Below are positions 9,254 to 18,800 of a stretch of 64,000 nucleotides of DNA, piece after piece. Origin of the DNA: Ruminococcaceae bacterium UBA3903 (lineage in GTDB: Bacteria > Bacillota > Clostridia > Oscillospirales > Acutalibacteraceae); assembly GCA_002391625.1 (NCBI GenBank), contig DGFJ01000009.1, positions 108,369-172,368 of the forward strand, written 5' to 3'. Position 1 is the stretch's first letter. The number at the start of each line of letters is the position of its first letter. Both the position numbers and the translations under genes were made by a program. The notes under the pieces are model-generated. The model saw only the letters and a program-made list of their open reading frames with translations. It ran no database searches and was not told the origin of the DNA.

Positions 9254-9291
9254 AATGGCTTAAATATAATATTTAAGCCATTTATTTTTTT
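9254..9291 (+). terminator. Terminator of tRNA-Met
   Basis: A 12- to 14-bp stem (9254-9267 with 9269-9282) is followed by TTATTTTTTT. It starts five bases after the tRNA CCA end. Confidence 0.85.
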
Positions 9292-9503
9292 AAAAATTAT
9301 AAATATATAAGCCGTTTTCAGCGATGTGTCGTTTATACGCTTTACAGACCACATATAGACTGTGAAAAACAATTGAAGGATATAAAAAACACAAAATTTT
9401 AGACCAAATACTTTCTGCTTTTTCAAAGGTATTTGGTTTGTTTTTTATTCTAGTATTATTGTGTTCATAGGGGTTCAATAAATTTTCAAGTATTTTTTGC
9501 CAT

Positions 9504-9611
9504 GTGGTCTGCTGGCTTTACTACGAAAGTGTCCTGACTAGGCTTACACCTGAAGATTTGTTTGATGAATGATTGGAGGTTATCTATGCACTAGATGACA
9601 CTGATGAATAA
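9504..9611 (+). pseudogene. Possible remnant of a lost coding sequence
   Basis: The plus frame reads a protein-like acidic stretch (ESVLTRLTPEDLFDE), then TGA at 9570, then LEVIYALDDTDE and TAA at 9609. Read-through of the single TGA would give a continuous C-terminal segment. There is no start or ribosome site, and a terminator follows at 9690. The source gene is not recognised. The evidence is weak and rests only on composition and context. Confidence 0.3.
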
Positions 9612-9689
9612 CATATTTTATTGAATGTTGAATTTATTATTGTAATTTAATATTAAAATTAAATATAAATATAGATACATAATTTATTA

Positions 9690-9727
9690 AGCCAGTCTTG
9701 AGTTTAGACTGGCTATGTTTTGTTTTC
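9690..9727 (+). terminator. Orphan Rho-independent terminator
   Basis: A perfect 9-bp stem (9690-9698 with 9706-9714, 7-base loop) is followed by ATGTTTTGTTTT. No intact plus-strand gene precedes it since the tRNA, which has its own terminator. Confidence 0.75.
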
Positions 9728-9787
9728 TAGTGCATTTTCTTTTTTGATTATTTGGACTATAGTCAATAAATTATGGCAAAATTTTGT

Positions 9788-9819
9788 TAAAAAAAGCGGT
9801 GTGACCAATGTCACACCGC
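9788..9819 (-). terminator. Terminator of the 49-residue membrane protein gene
   Basis: A perfect 10-bp GC-rich stem (9796-9805 with 9810-9819, 4-base loop) is followed on the minus strand by seven or more T. It lies 29 bases after the small gene's stop. Confidence 0.85.
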
Positions 9820-9847
9820 CTAATTCTAATAAAACCTTTAAATACAA

Positions 9848-9997
9848 TTACTGAATAGAGCAGTCCAAATAACGCTCCAGCTCGTCATCGTCTTTCTTTT
9901 TCTTCTCTCTTACTACTAGAAAAGCGGTAACAGCAGCAGTAATGGCTGCCACAGATGCAATAATAGCAATCATCATAGCTAACTTATTATGTTTCAT
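9848..9997 (-). CDS. Small single-pass membrane protein, unknown function (49 aa)
   Basis: This short gene encodes a product starting MKHNKLAMM, with one hydrophobic Ala/Ile/Val-rich helix at about residues 7-29. A basic KKKK patch, an acidic DDDELE patch and a C-terminal LDCSIQ follow. A GGAGG ribosome site stands 9 bases before the ATG. A TTGACT-17-TATTAT promoter lies at 10051-10079, and a strong terminator follows at 9788-9819, so it is a complete one-gene transcription unit. This makes it a credible gene despite its size. Small membrane proteins with this plan (N-terminal helix, charged cytoplasmic tail) are common in Clostridia and uncharacterised. Confidence 0.72.
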   Translation of the reverse strand: MKHNKLAMMIAIIASVAAITAAVTAFLVVREKKKKDDDELERYLDCSIQ

Positions 9998-10050
9998 AGG
10001 GTTAACCTCCTAACAAAATAAACTGTAATGAATATCTAATCTATGTCATT

Positions 10051-10079
10051 ATAATAACCATTATTTTATGAAAAGTCAA
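10051..10079 (-). promoter_or_regulatory. Promoter of the 49-residue membrane protein gene
   Basis: On the minus strand TTGACT (10074-10079) and TATTAT (10051-10056) are 17 bases apart, about 54 bases before the start codon. An overlapping TATAAT lies three bases further on. Confidence 0.7.
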
Positions 10080-10209
10080 TATTTTATAGATATTCTTAAA
10101 AAATAATTAACAGCACACACACACAAGGCTAGGCTTTATGGATTATTATTTATCACTTGTTCATAAATACACACGGTGTTTGTCTAAAACACACTGCACA
10201 AAAACATAT

Positions 10210-10519
10210 CTATTTCATATGACTCTGAAATTTTCCCGATAATGTCGCCCGCTGCAATACATGACCATCCATGTATCTTATCAAATCCGCCTTTTGATTG
10301 TTCTGTGATAATTTACACATACAATCCAAAACACAAACAGTAAAAACATACGTATGAATTGTCTTAAAGGATGGGTTTGGTTCGTTGCAGCAGTGCTTTC
10401 CATAGGCTAAGCCTTGTTATCGTGAGCTGCGGTGATATATCCTTCCCACGGGCAGAGCTTCGAAATGGTATCCAAGCTCCATCAATAAAGTTGTTGCTGA
10501 ATATTTTTAACTGTTCCAT
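10210..10519 (-). pseudogene. Decayed PEBP / YbhB-YbcL (Raf kinase inhibitor-like) gene with internal deletion
   Basis: The minus strand encodes a recognisable YbhB N-terminus from the ATG at 10519 (FSNNFIDGAWIP, GKDISPQL). After about 45 codons the frame fails. A different frame carries the family's C-terminal part: AYGKHCCNEPNPSFKTIHTYVF, then VLDC, KADLIRYMDGHVL and LSGKFQ, ending at the TAG at 10210. The missing middle would hold the MDD-type and NHW ligand-pocket motifs, about half of a roughly 200-residue protein. The join lies near 10400-10420. There is no good ribosome site. The gene is non-functional; the family reading is firm because both ends match in order and on the same strand. 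Confidence 0.75.
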
Positions 10520-10571
10520 GGTTATGCCCATGACATTACAGTAAGACTGACAGCCTGTATTTTTAGATAAC

Positions 10572-10598
10572 AAAAAAAGCAGGGCTTTCGCTCTGCTT
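10572..10598 (-). terminator. Terminator of rpsT
   Basis: A 9-bp stem with one mismatch and a GAAA loop (10577-10585 with 10590-10598) runs into a T-run on the minus strand. It lies 20 bases after the rpsT stop. Confidence 0.85.
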
Positions 10599-10617
10599 TT
10601 AGGTTTGCTTTCATCTC

Positions 10618-10878
10618 TTACGCTGTAGCGTTGAGCTTGCGGGCAAGTGCGGACTTACTTCTTGCAGCGGTATTCTTGTGCATTATTCCTTTTGCGGCCG
10701 CTTGGTCAATTTTCTTGATTGCAAGACGTACTGCCTCTGTCTTGTCGGCTGAGTTTGTGTCAACAGCAATGTAAGCATTTTTAACCGTTGTTCTCAAAGC
10801 AGACTTAAAAGACTTGTTTCTAGCGGTTTTAGTAGCTATAACTTTTACACGTTTTTTTGCTGATTTGATGTTTGGCAT
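10618..10878 (-). CDS. rpsT: 30S ribosomal protein S20
   Basis: The 86-residue basic protein begins MPNIKSAKKRVKV, the S20 signature, and ends in the helical Lys/Arg-rich HKNTAARSKSALARKLN pattern. The length matches the family (84-90). S20 binds 16S rRNA early in small-subunit assembly. A strong AAGGAGG ribosome site stands upstream, and the terminator lies just after the stop. It is monocistronic here, as in many bacteria. Confidence 0.98.
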   Translation of the reverse strand: MPNIKSAKKRVKVIATKTARNKSFKSALRTTVKNAYIAVDTNSADKTEAVRLAIKKIDQAAAKGIMHKNTAARSKSALARKLNATA

Positions 10879-11041
10879 TGTCCCACCTCCTTTTGCTCAT
10901 AATCGTGTACAAATAATATTAACATTATAATTTCAAAAAAGCAAGCATTTTCTTCAAATTTCTTAACTTTTTTTCACATTCTCATGTATCAAGCATTATA
11001 ACACTAAATATTGCATTTGCATAGCCCTAATTTCAACAAAA

Positions 11042-11593
11042 TTATTTTACCACTAGCCGAATAACAGCAATGACAATTAGAAGTGTGCCTGATACCACTA
11101 CAAAAGCATAGTTTGGTATCCACCGCAGCTGGCTAATTTTCCCCCCTAGCATACTGCCCCAATGCAAAAATATCATTTGTCCCAGTGCAACTAATATGGG
11201 AACAATAAATGAATTAATGCCAACTGTTGCACAGCCTACACCAGCACCAAAGGAATCCACCGACAACGCAACACCCAGTAGTAATGCCTCTTTTACATCT
11301 ATAACCTTTGAGGCATTAGCATCATATTCTTCTGGCTTTTTTAGCAGATTACTAAATATTATATATAGCCCCAGTAAAACTAACAGAGATACTCCAAACC
11401 ATTTTGCCATATCCTGTGAAACGAACATAGTTATTATGTTTCCGCACATAATCGCCAATGCAGTAAACACAAGTGACACCAGGCTGACCACCAGCCTAGC
11501 TACAAATGGTGTCCTTATTTTTCTGAGTCCATAGGATATACCTATCCCCAAAGCATCTACACTAAGGGCGAACGCCAATAATATACTCCACAT
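11042..11593 (-). CDS. ytaF: YtaF-like sporulation membrane protein (MntP-related)
   Basis: The 183-residue protein has six hydrophobic helices arranged as two repeats, each opening with a conserved SVDxxG element (ALSVDALGIG near 8-17, ALSVDSFGAGVG near 97-108). This pattern is shared by MntP manganese exporters and the YtaF family of sporulation membrane proteins. GMWSILLAF-like starts, the overall length and the intervening SNLLKKP-type loop favour YtaF. Start at 11593 is chosen because AGAGGTGG lies just upstream; an in-frame ATG at 11644 lacks one. A manganese export function remains possible. Confidence 0.75.
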   Translation of the reverse strand: MWSILLAFALSVDALGIGISYGLRKIRTPFVARLVVSLVSLVFTALAIMCGNIITMFVSQDMAKWFGVSLLVLLGLYIIFSNLLKKPEEYDANASKVIDVKEALLLGVALSVDSFGAGVGCATVGINSFIVPILVALGQMIFLHWGSMLGGKISQLRWIPNYAFVVVSGTLLIVIAVIRLVVK

Positions 11594-11957
11594 ATAACCA
11601 CCTCTACTACAAGGTATGCCAGTAAAATAAAAGTGGTGTACCATTAATAGGTCATAAATGTCTACTGTGTTTCCTTCGTCTTCGGTAAGTGTTGTGGAAA
11701 GGTAATTGCCGGATTAGCGTAAAGTTTTTTATTAATATTGTGAAATATGCTATATAAATTTAAACATTCAGCATATTTTAATCTATGTATGAATTTATAA
11801 ATACAATAAAACATTATTTATAGAAAATTCACAGCTTTTTTACTTTACACCTTGCGAAAAAAGTGATAAAATTTACTTTGGTGTAATTATGTACACATTA
11901 ACTATGTTAATTCTTTGCCTGCACTTTGTGTAGGTATATTTAAGGAGGAAAATTCCA
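11594..11957. other. Divergent intergenic region upstream of nifJ
   Basis: This region separates the minus-strand ytaF-like gene from nifJ. It holds the likely nifJ promoter (11844-11872) and, downstream of it, the short inverted repeat TTAAC-TAT-GTTAA (about 11898-11910). That repeat could be an operator, but its centre is one base short of the usual Rex spacing. Confidence 0.5.
11844..11872 (+). promoter_or_regulatory. Promoter of nifJ
   Basis: TTTACA (11844-11849) and TAAAAT (11867-11872) are 17 bases apart, giving an mRNA leader of about 80 bases before a strong AAGGAGG ribosome site. Confidence 0.6.
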
Positions 11958-14900
11958 ATGGCAAGAAAAATGAAAACCATGGATGGTAACAACGCTGCTG
12001 CTCACGTTTCCTACGCCTTTACAGACGTTGCTGCTATCTACCCAATCACACCTTCTTCAGTTATGGCTGACGAGGTAGACAAATATTCTGCTACAGGTAG
12101 GAAAAACCTATTTGGCAGAGAAGTTCAGGTAACTGAAATGCAATCTGAGGGTGGCGCTGCTGGTGCAGTTCACGGTTCTTTGGCTGCTGGTGCCTTGACT
12201 ACAACCTTCACAGCTTCTCAAGGTCTTTTGCTAATGATTCCAAATATGTACAAAATGGCTGGTGAATTGTTGCCTAGCGTTATTCATGTATCAGCTCGTG
12301 CATTAACATCTCATGCACTATCAATTTTTGGTGACCATTCAGATATCTATGCCTGTCGTCAGACTGGTTATGCAATGCTATGCTCTACTAACCCACAAGA
12401 GGTTATGGACCTAGCTGCTGTTGCTCATCTAGCTGCTATTAAGGGCAGAGTACCTTTCCTACATTTCTTCGATGGTTTCCGTACTTCTCACGAAATACAG
12501 AAGATTGAAACATGGGATTATGATGATTTAGCAGATATGCTTGATTGGGATGCTGTTGAGGCCTTCCATCGCCGTAGCCTAAACCCTGAGCATCCTGTAA
12601 CTCGTGGTACTGCTCAGAATGATGATATTTTCTTCCAGGCACGTGAGGCTTGTAACGTATATTATGACGCTGTTCCAGAGATTGTTGTTGACTATATGAA
12701 CAAGGTCAATGAAAAGCTTGGTACAGATTACAAACCATTCAACTACTACGGTGCTCCTGATGCAGACAAGGTTATCATTGCCATGGGTTCTGTTAATGAC
12801 TGTATCGAAGAGGTTATCGATTACCTAAATGCTGCTGGCGAAAAGGTTGGCGTGCTAAAGGTTAGACTATACAGACCATTTGTTGCTGATTATCTTCTAA
12901 GCGAGCTGCCTGAAACAGTTAAGAGCATTACTGTTCTAGATAGAACAAAAGAGCCGGGTTCAATTGGCGAGCCTTTATACCTAGATGTTTTGGCTGCTAT
13001 TAACGGTACAAGATTTAACAACGTTAGCGTATTTACAGGTCGTTACGGTCTGTCCTCTAAGGATACAACACCTGGCGATATCATTGCTGTTTATCGCAAC
13101 ATGGACGCTGATGCTCCAAAGAAGCGTTTCACAATAGGTATTGTTGATGATGTTACAAACCTATCACTAGAGGTTAAAGAAAATCCTGACACAACTCCTG
13201 TTGGTACAAGCTCATGTAAATTCTGGGGCTTAGGTGCCGATGGTACAGTTGGTGCTAATAAAAACTCAATCAAAATCATTGGTGACCATACTGATATGTA
13301 CGCACAGGGTTACTTTGCATATGATTCTAAGAAGTCTGGTGGCTTAACAGTATCTCACCTGCGTTTTGGTAAACAACCTATTAAGTCTACTTACTACATC
13401 AGCAAGGCTGACTTTGTAGCTTGTCACAACCCATCATATGTTGATAAGTATGATATGGTTGATGATTTAAAAGAGGGCGGGAGCTTCCTGCTTAACTGCG
13501 CATGGAGCGGTAAAGAGTTAGAAGACAGACTACCTGCTAAAATGAAGAGAATAATCGCTGAAAAGAAGATTAATTTCTACACAATAGATGGTATCAAAAT
13601 TGGTAAGGAAATTGGATTGGGTGGACGTATTAACACTATCCTGCAATCTGCATTCTTTACAATTGCAAACATTATCCCTGCTGAGGATGCTGTTAATTAC
13701 CTAAAGGCAGCAGCTACAAAATCTTACAGCAAAAAAGGTCAAGCTATCGTTGATATGAACCACACAGCTATTGAGCGTGGTGCTAACGGCTTTGTAAAGG
13801 TTGATGTTCCTGAAAGCTGGAAAAATGCAGAGGGTGAGCTTGCTACCACTGTATCTACAAATGGTGACGCAGATACTCTAGAGTATGTTAACGGCATTTT
13901 ACATCCAGTTAACGTTTACAAGGGTAACCAGCTGCCTGTTTCTACATTTAAGAACCACATTGATGGTACTGTACCAAACGGTTCAGCAGCATACGAAAAA
14001 CGTGGTATTGCTATTGACGTACCAGAGTGGAACCCAGAGAACTGTATTCAGTGTAACTTCTGTTCTTATGTTTGCCCACACGCTGTTATTCGTCCAGTAG
14101 CTATGACAAAGGAAGAGCTGGCAGCTGCTCCAGAGGGAACAAAATCAGCTCCTATGACAGGTATGCCACAGTACACATTCACAATGACAGTTTCAACTCT
14201 TGACTGTACAGGTTGTGGCTCTTGTGCACAGGTATGTCCTGGTAAAAAGGGCAACAAGGCTCTTGTTATGCAGCCTATCGACACACAAAGAGATGGTCAA
14301 AAGGTATTCGACTATGGCTTCAGCTTAGATGCTAAGGAAGACGTAAACGAGAAATTCAAAGAATCATCAGTAAAGGGCAGCCAGTTTAAACAACCTCTAC
14401 TAGAATTCTCTGGAGCTTGTGCAGGTTGTGGTGAAACACCATATGCTAAGCTAACAACACAGCTGTTTGGTGACAGAATGTTCATTGCAAATGCTACAGG
14501 ATGTTCTTCAATTTGGGGTGCTAGTGCTCCATCAACACCTTATACAGTAAACAAGAAGGGTCACGGCCCAGCTTGGCACAACTCATTGTTTGAGGATAAC
14601 GCAGAGTTTGGTCTGGGTATGGCTTTAGGTCAGAACGCTCTACGTGACAGATTAGCTGATTATGTTAAGGAAATCGCTGAGAAGGTTACTAAGGATGACG
14701 TAAAGGCTGCTTGTCAGAACTATCTGGATACAATTACAAACTCAGGAGCTAACCAAAAGGCTGCTGCTGCTTTAATTGAAAAGCTAGAAGAAATCAAAGC
14801 TTGTGATTGTGAAGCTGGTAAGCTAGCTGCTAAAACACTAATCGACAAAGACATCTTGGCTAAAAAGTCAATGTGGATATTCGGTGGTGACGGTTGGGCT

Positions 14901-15524
14901 TATGATATCGGTTTCGGTGGTCTTGACCACGTTATCGCATCAGGCAAAAACGTTAACATTTTAGTATTTGATACAGAGGTTTACTCTAACACAGGTGGAC
15001 AGGCTTCTAAATCAACTCCAGAAGGCTCTGTTGCTCAGTTCGCAGCTTCTGGTAAGGCTACTAACAAAAAAGACTTGGCTGCTATTGCAATGAGCTACAA
15101 CAACGTATATGTAGCACAGGTTGCTATGGGTGCTGACTACAACCAATGTATTAAAGCATTTGTAGAGGCTGAGAGCTATGATGGTCCTTCAATTATTATT
15201 GCGTATGCTCCATGTATCAACCATGGTATCAAGGGCGGTATGACAATAGCACAGGCTGAAGAGAAAAAGGCTGTCGCTTCTGGTTACTGGCATATGTTCC
15301 GCTTTGACCCACGTCTAGCTGAAGAGGGTAAAAACCCATTCACACTAGACAGCAAGGCTCCAACACTGAAGTATCGTGACTTCATCATGGGTGAGGTTCG
15401 TTACAATTCTCTAACTCGTGCATTCCCAGAAAGAGCAGAAAAGCTGTTCGAAAACGCTGAGGAATTAGCCGCTAAGAAGAGAGCTCACCTAGAGTTCCTA
15501 GCTGAACAAGCTAAAGAGGACTAA
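11958..15524 (+). CDS. nifJ: Pyruvate:ferredoxin (flavodoxin) oxidoreductase
   Basis: The 1188-residue single-chain enzyme converts pyruvate and CoA to acetyl-CoA, CO2 and reduced ferredoxin in the cytoplasm. Domain order is standard. The N-terminal domain starts near AAHVSYAFTDVAAIYPITPSS, followed by the CoA-binding and gamma domains to about 600. A two-cluster 4Fe-4S ferredoxin domain follows (CIQCNFCSYVCPH near 696, CTGCGSCAQVCPG near 750). The TPP domain comes last, with CAGCGET near 820, GDGWAYDIG near 976 and a late conserved Cys in YAPC. The length is as expected. Codon choice is biased to GCT/GGT/GTT compared with neighbours, which fits a highly expressed central enzyme. Confidence 0.98.
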   Translation: MARKMKTMDGNNAAAHVSYAFTDVAAIYPITPSSVMADEVDKYSATGRKNLFGREVQVTEMQSEGGAAGAVHGSLAAGALTTTFTASQGLLLMIPNMYKMAGELLPSVIHVSARALTSHALSIFGDHSDIYACRQTGYAMLCSTNPQEVMDLAAVAHLAAIKGRVPFLHFFDGFRTSHEIQKIETWDYDDLADMLDWDAVEAFHRRSLNPEHPVTRGTAQNDDIFFQAREACNVYYDAVPEIVVDYMNKVNEKLGTDYKPFNYYGAPDADKVIIAMGSVNDCIEEVIDYLNAAGEKVGVLKVRLYRPFVADYLLSELPETVKSITVLDRTKEPGSIGEPLYLDVLAAINGTRFNNVSVFTGRYGLSSKDTTPGDIIAVYRNMDADAPKKRFTIGIVDDVTNLSLEVKENPDTTPVGTSSCKFWGLGADGTVGANKNSIKIIGDHTDMYAQGYFAYDSKKSGGLTVSHLRFGKQPIKSTYYISKADFVACHNPSYVDKYDMVDDLKEGGSFLLNCAWSGKELEDRLPAKMKRIIAEKKINFYTIDGIKIGKEIGLGGRINTILQSAFFTIANIIPAEDAVNYLKAAATKSYSKKGQAIVDMNHTAIERGANGFVKVDVPESWKNAEGELATTVSTNGDADTLEYVNGILHPVNVYKGNQLPVSTFKNHIDGTVPNGSAAYEKRGIAIDVPEWNPENCIQCNFCSYVCPHAVIRPVAMTKEELAAAPEGTKSAPMTGMPQYTFTMTVSTLDCTGCGSCAQVCPGKKGNKALVMQPIDTQRDGQKVFDYGFSLDAKEDVNEKFKESSVKGSQFKQPLLEFSGACAGCGETPYAKLTTQLFGDRMFIANATGCSSIWGASAPSTPYTVNKKGHGPAWHNSLFEDNAEFGLGMALGQNALRDRLADYVKEIAEKVTKDDVKAACQNYLDTITNSGANQKAAAALIEKLEEIKACDCEAGKLAAKTLIDKDILAKKSMWIFGGDGWAYDIGFGGLDHVIASGKNVNILVFDTEVYSNTGGQASKSTPEGSVAQFAASGKATNKKDLAAIAMSYNNVYVAQVAMGADYNQCIKAFVEAESYDGPSIIIAYAPCINHGIKGGMTIAQAEEKKAVASGYWHMFRFDPRLAEEGKNPFTLDSKAPTLKYRDFIMGEVRYNSLTRAFPERAEKLFENAEELAAKKRAHLEFLAEQAKED

Positions 15525-15561
15525 TAAAGTTAATACGAAGGTTTTCTACTAAAACTTTTTT

Positions 15562-15597
15562 AAGGCAGTCCCGATAACCTCGGGGCTGCCTTTTGTT
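15562..15597 (+). terminator. Terminator of nifJ
   Basis: AAGGCAG and CTGCCTT close a GC-rich stem (15562-15594) with inner TCCCGA/TCGGGG pairing, followed by TTTTG. Confidence 0.85.
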
Positions 15598-15820
15598 GGT
15601 TTGCCCTAAATGGGGGCGATAACTCGGCGGTTAGGCTTGGTATTATGGGTTGCTAAGAAGGCAGTAAGGCAATATATATGGAAACAGTGGAAAAAGATAA
15701 GTGCTAAATTTAAGAATTTAAAATTGCTGGGAACATCTACATAAAAGGCTTGGCAGCGGAGAAAAACAAGAAAAGGCTACTTTCTAATTGTACCGTTATA
15801 CTACAAAGGCGATTTTATTG

Positions 15821-15854
15821 AAAAAAGGCAGTGAAGATATTAATCTTCACTGCC
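15821..15854 (-). terminator. Terminator of malQ-glgP
   Basis: A perfect 12-bp stem (15827-15838 with 15843-15854, loop ATTA) leads into six T on the minus strand, 23 bases after the stop. Confidence 0.9.
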
Positions 15855-15877
15855 TAATATTGTTATATTACCTTAAA

Positions 15878-18800
15878 TTATAGGTTCCACAGCTCATGAG
15901 CATACTGTAGAATTGTTCTGTCTGATGAGAACTTGCCTGCCTTAGCAGTGTTCTTTAGACATTTCTTACCAAATGCCATTCTGTCGCTGTAATCATTATT
16001 ACATTTGATTTTAGCATCAACATATGATGGTAAATCAAGAAGAATGTAATAATGGTCAGCCTTATGCCAGCTAGCACCATCAATTAGTGATTTGTGCAGC
16101 TCAGCAAAGCTACCTTCACCTGTTTTTCCACCATCATCAAAGGTACCATCAATTAGTGTATCAATAACCTTTTTGATTTCTGGATTAGAGTTGTATATTT
16201 TCTTAGGGTCATAAGAAGCGTTTTTCTCTAGCTCTGTTATATCCTCTACTCTAGCACCGAAGATATACTCGTTTTCCTCGCCAGCCTGTTGTGTGATCTC
16301 AACGTTAGCACCGTCAAATGTACCTAAAGTAACTGCACCGTTTAACATGAACTTCATATTACCTGTACCGGATGCCTCTGTACCAGCTGTAGAAATTTGC
16401 TCTGAAATATCAGCTGCTGGGTACATTTTCTCACCGTAGGACACGTTGTAGTTAGATACAAACATAACTCTTAGCTTGTCGTTAACGTCAGGGTCGTTGT
16501 TAACCAGCTTGCCAATTTCGTTAATGTATTTAATAATAGCTTTAGCACGAGCGTAGCCAGGGGCAGCCTTAGCACCAAAAATAAATGCTGTTGGGTTCCA
16601 GTTCTTTAGCTCGCCGTTCTTTAGCTTAAAGTAAATATCCATGATAGAGAAAGCATTTAACAGCTGTCTTTTGTACTCGTGCAGACGTTTAACCTGTACA
16701 TCAAAGATAAAGCTAGGGTCAATATATACACCGTCATGATGCTCAATAAAGTTAGAAAGCTCTGCCTTCTTCTGCTCTTTAATCTTGTTAAACTCTACAA
16801 TCATATCATCATCGATCATATCGTCAAGCTTATTTAGGTCATCAAGGTTTCTTAACCAGCCATCTCCTACTCTGTCTGTGATAAACTTAGACAGCTCTGG
16901 GTTACATAGACCTAACCAACGACGCTGTGTTATACCGTTTGTCTTATTCTGGAAACGTTCAGGATATATTCCATACCAATCAGCTAACACGTCGTTCTTT
17001 AGAATTTCTGTATGGATCCAAGCAACACCATTTGTATGGCTTGATACATAGATAGCTAATCTAGCCATGTGAACAACGCCGTCGTCTATAATTTTCATAC
17101 CGTCCAGCTTTGTTTTTGGAGCTTCTTTTGAATCCTTCTTAGCATTTTCTACAGGAACATTTAAGCCCTTAGCTGTTAAATCAGCCTCTAAATGCTTTTC
17201 AATTTTCTCTATAAAAGCGTAAACCTCTGGGATAACACTTTTCATTAGGTCGATACTCCATTTTTCCAGAGCCTCAGCCATAACGGTGTGATTTGTATAG
17301 TTAAATGTCTGCTGTGCAATTTTAAATGACTCGTCAAATGATAGGCCATCATCTACCAGCAGTCTGATTAACTCTGGGATAGCAATAACTGGATGTGTAT
17401 CATTTAGCTGGATAGCACAGTGCTGTGAGAACTGGCTGTAATCACTGCCATGGATAGCCTTGTATCTCTTTACGATGTTTTGCAGGGATGCACTGCTAAA
17501 GAAGTACTGCTGCTTTAGACGCAAAACCTTGCCCTCGTAGCTGTTGTCGTTTGGATAAAGAACCTTAGAAATATTTTCTGCGTCGTTTTTCTCCTTAACT
17601 GCCTCGTCGTATTTACAGTCGTTAAACTCTAAGAAGTCAAAACCATTTTCAGGCTCAGCCTGCCATAGACGAAGTGTGTTAATGTTTTCTGTGCCATAAC
17701 CGATAACAGCCATATCATAAGGAACAGCCTTTACGGTTTGGTCGGCAAACTTTACAAGAACTGTGTCTTCTTCTCTGCGGATGCTCCATGGATCTCTGAA
17801 ACGCTGCCAATCATCAGCAACCTCTACCTGAAAACCGTCAACAATCTGCTGCTTGAACAGGCCATATTTGTAACGAATGCCATAGCCGTCCAGTGGTACA
17901 TCCTGTGTAGCTGCGCTGTCTAGGAAACAAGCTGCCAAACGGCCTAATCCGCCGTTACCTAATGCTGCATCGTCAATTTCCTCGAATACGTTAATGTCAA
18001 TACCCTTATCTGCCAATAATTGCTTTGTTTCCTCTAGGATACCCATGCAATAAAGGTTATTGTACATCATACGTCCCATTAGAAATTCTGCTGACAGGTA
18101 ATATGCTCTGCGTGCTTTAGAATGAGTTTCCTTTGACTTTTCCCATCTGTCACTGATTTCAGCCATCATAGCCTTACCAAGTGCCAAATGTAGTTCTGCA
18201 GGTGATAGCTCCTCTATCTTTTTACAGTATGCACCCTTAGCGATTTCTGTCAAGTTTTTCATGATATTGTTTTCACTCATTGACTCATTGTCCTCCAGTC
18301 TACCGTATGTTTTAGACATCTTTTTTAATTTATATGCAAGCTCTTTAGTAGTAGCATTAGCTTTTATTCTCCAGCACCAGTTTCCACCTAATGTTGAAGG
18401 AATGTTCATTCTAGCCTTGCTACCTAAGCCTAATATATCCTGCATTTGTATAATTGCGTAGTCACTAACACTAGAATAGGCTGTGCGGATAATACCCCAG
18501 TTTAAGCCCTCTGACTCGTTTAAGTGACAATATTTTGTTGCAAAATCTACATCTGACGGTTTGGCATCATTAAACCAGCCCATGATAGTGTCGTTATCGT
18601 GAGTACCAGAATAAACAACACTGTTTGGTGTGTAGTTATGTGGCAAGTAGTCATTGTCCTCTGAGCTGTCAAATGCAAACTCTAAAACCTTCATACCCGG
18701 ATATCCAGAGTCCTTTAAGAGCCTTCTGACACCATCAGTTAAAAATCCAAGATCCTCAGCAATAATAGGGAAATCGCCAATAGACTCCTTCATTTTTTCA

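Larger units (their letters stand above)
9249..9847. other. Largely gene-free region after tRNA-Met
   Basis: This 600-base stretch has the tRNA terminator, a possible decayed coding remnant (9504-9611), a second plus-strand terminator (9690-9727) and the minus-strand terminator of the 49-residue gene. The second terminator, with no intact gene before it, suggests that a gene has been lost here. Confidence 0.6.
15525..15877. other. Convergent intergenic region after nifJ
   Basis: It holds the nifJ terminator (15562-15597) and the terminator of the opposite malQ-glgP gene (15821-15854). The 220 bases between show no coding frame or repeat that I can support. Confidence 0.65.

Noticed and set aside
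11898..11910. Rex operator before nifJ (TTAAC-TAT-GTTAA)
   Set aside because: The half-sites lack the outer TTG/CAA bases and the spacing is wrong, so it is recorded only as an inverted repeat.
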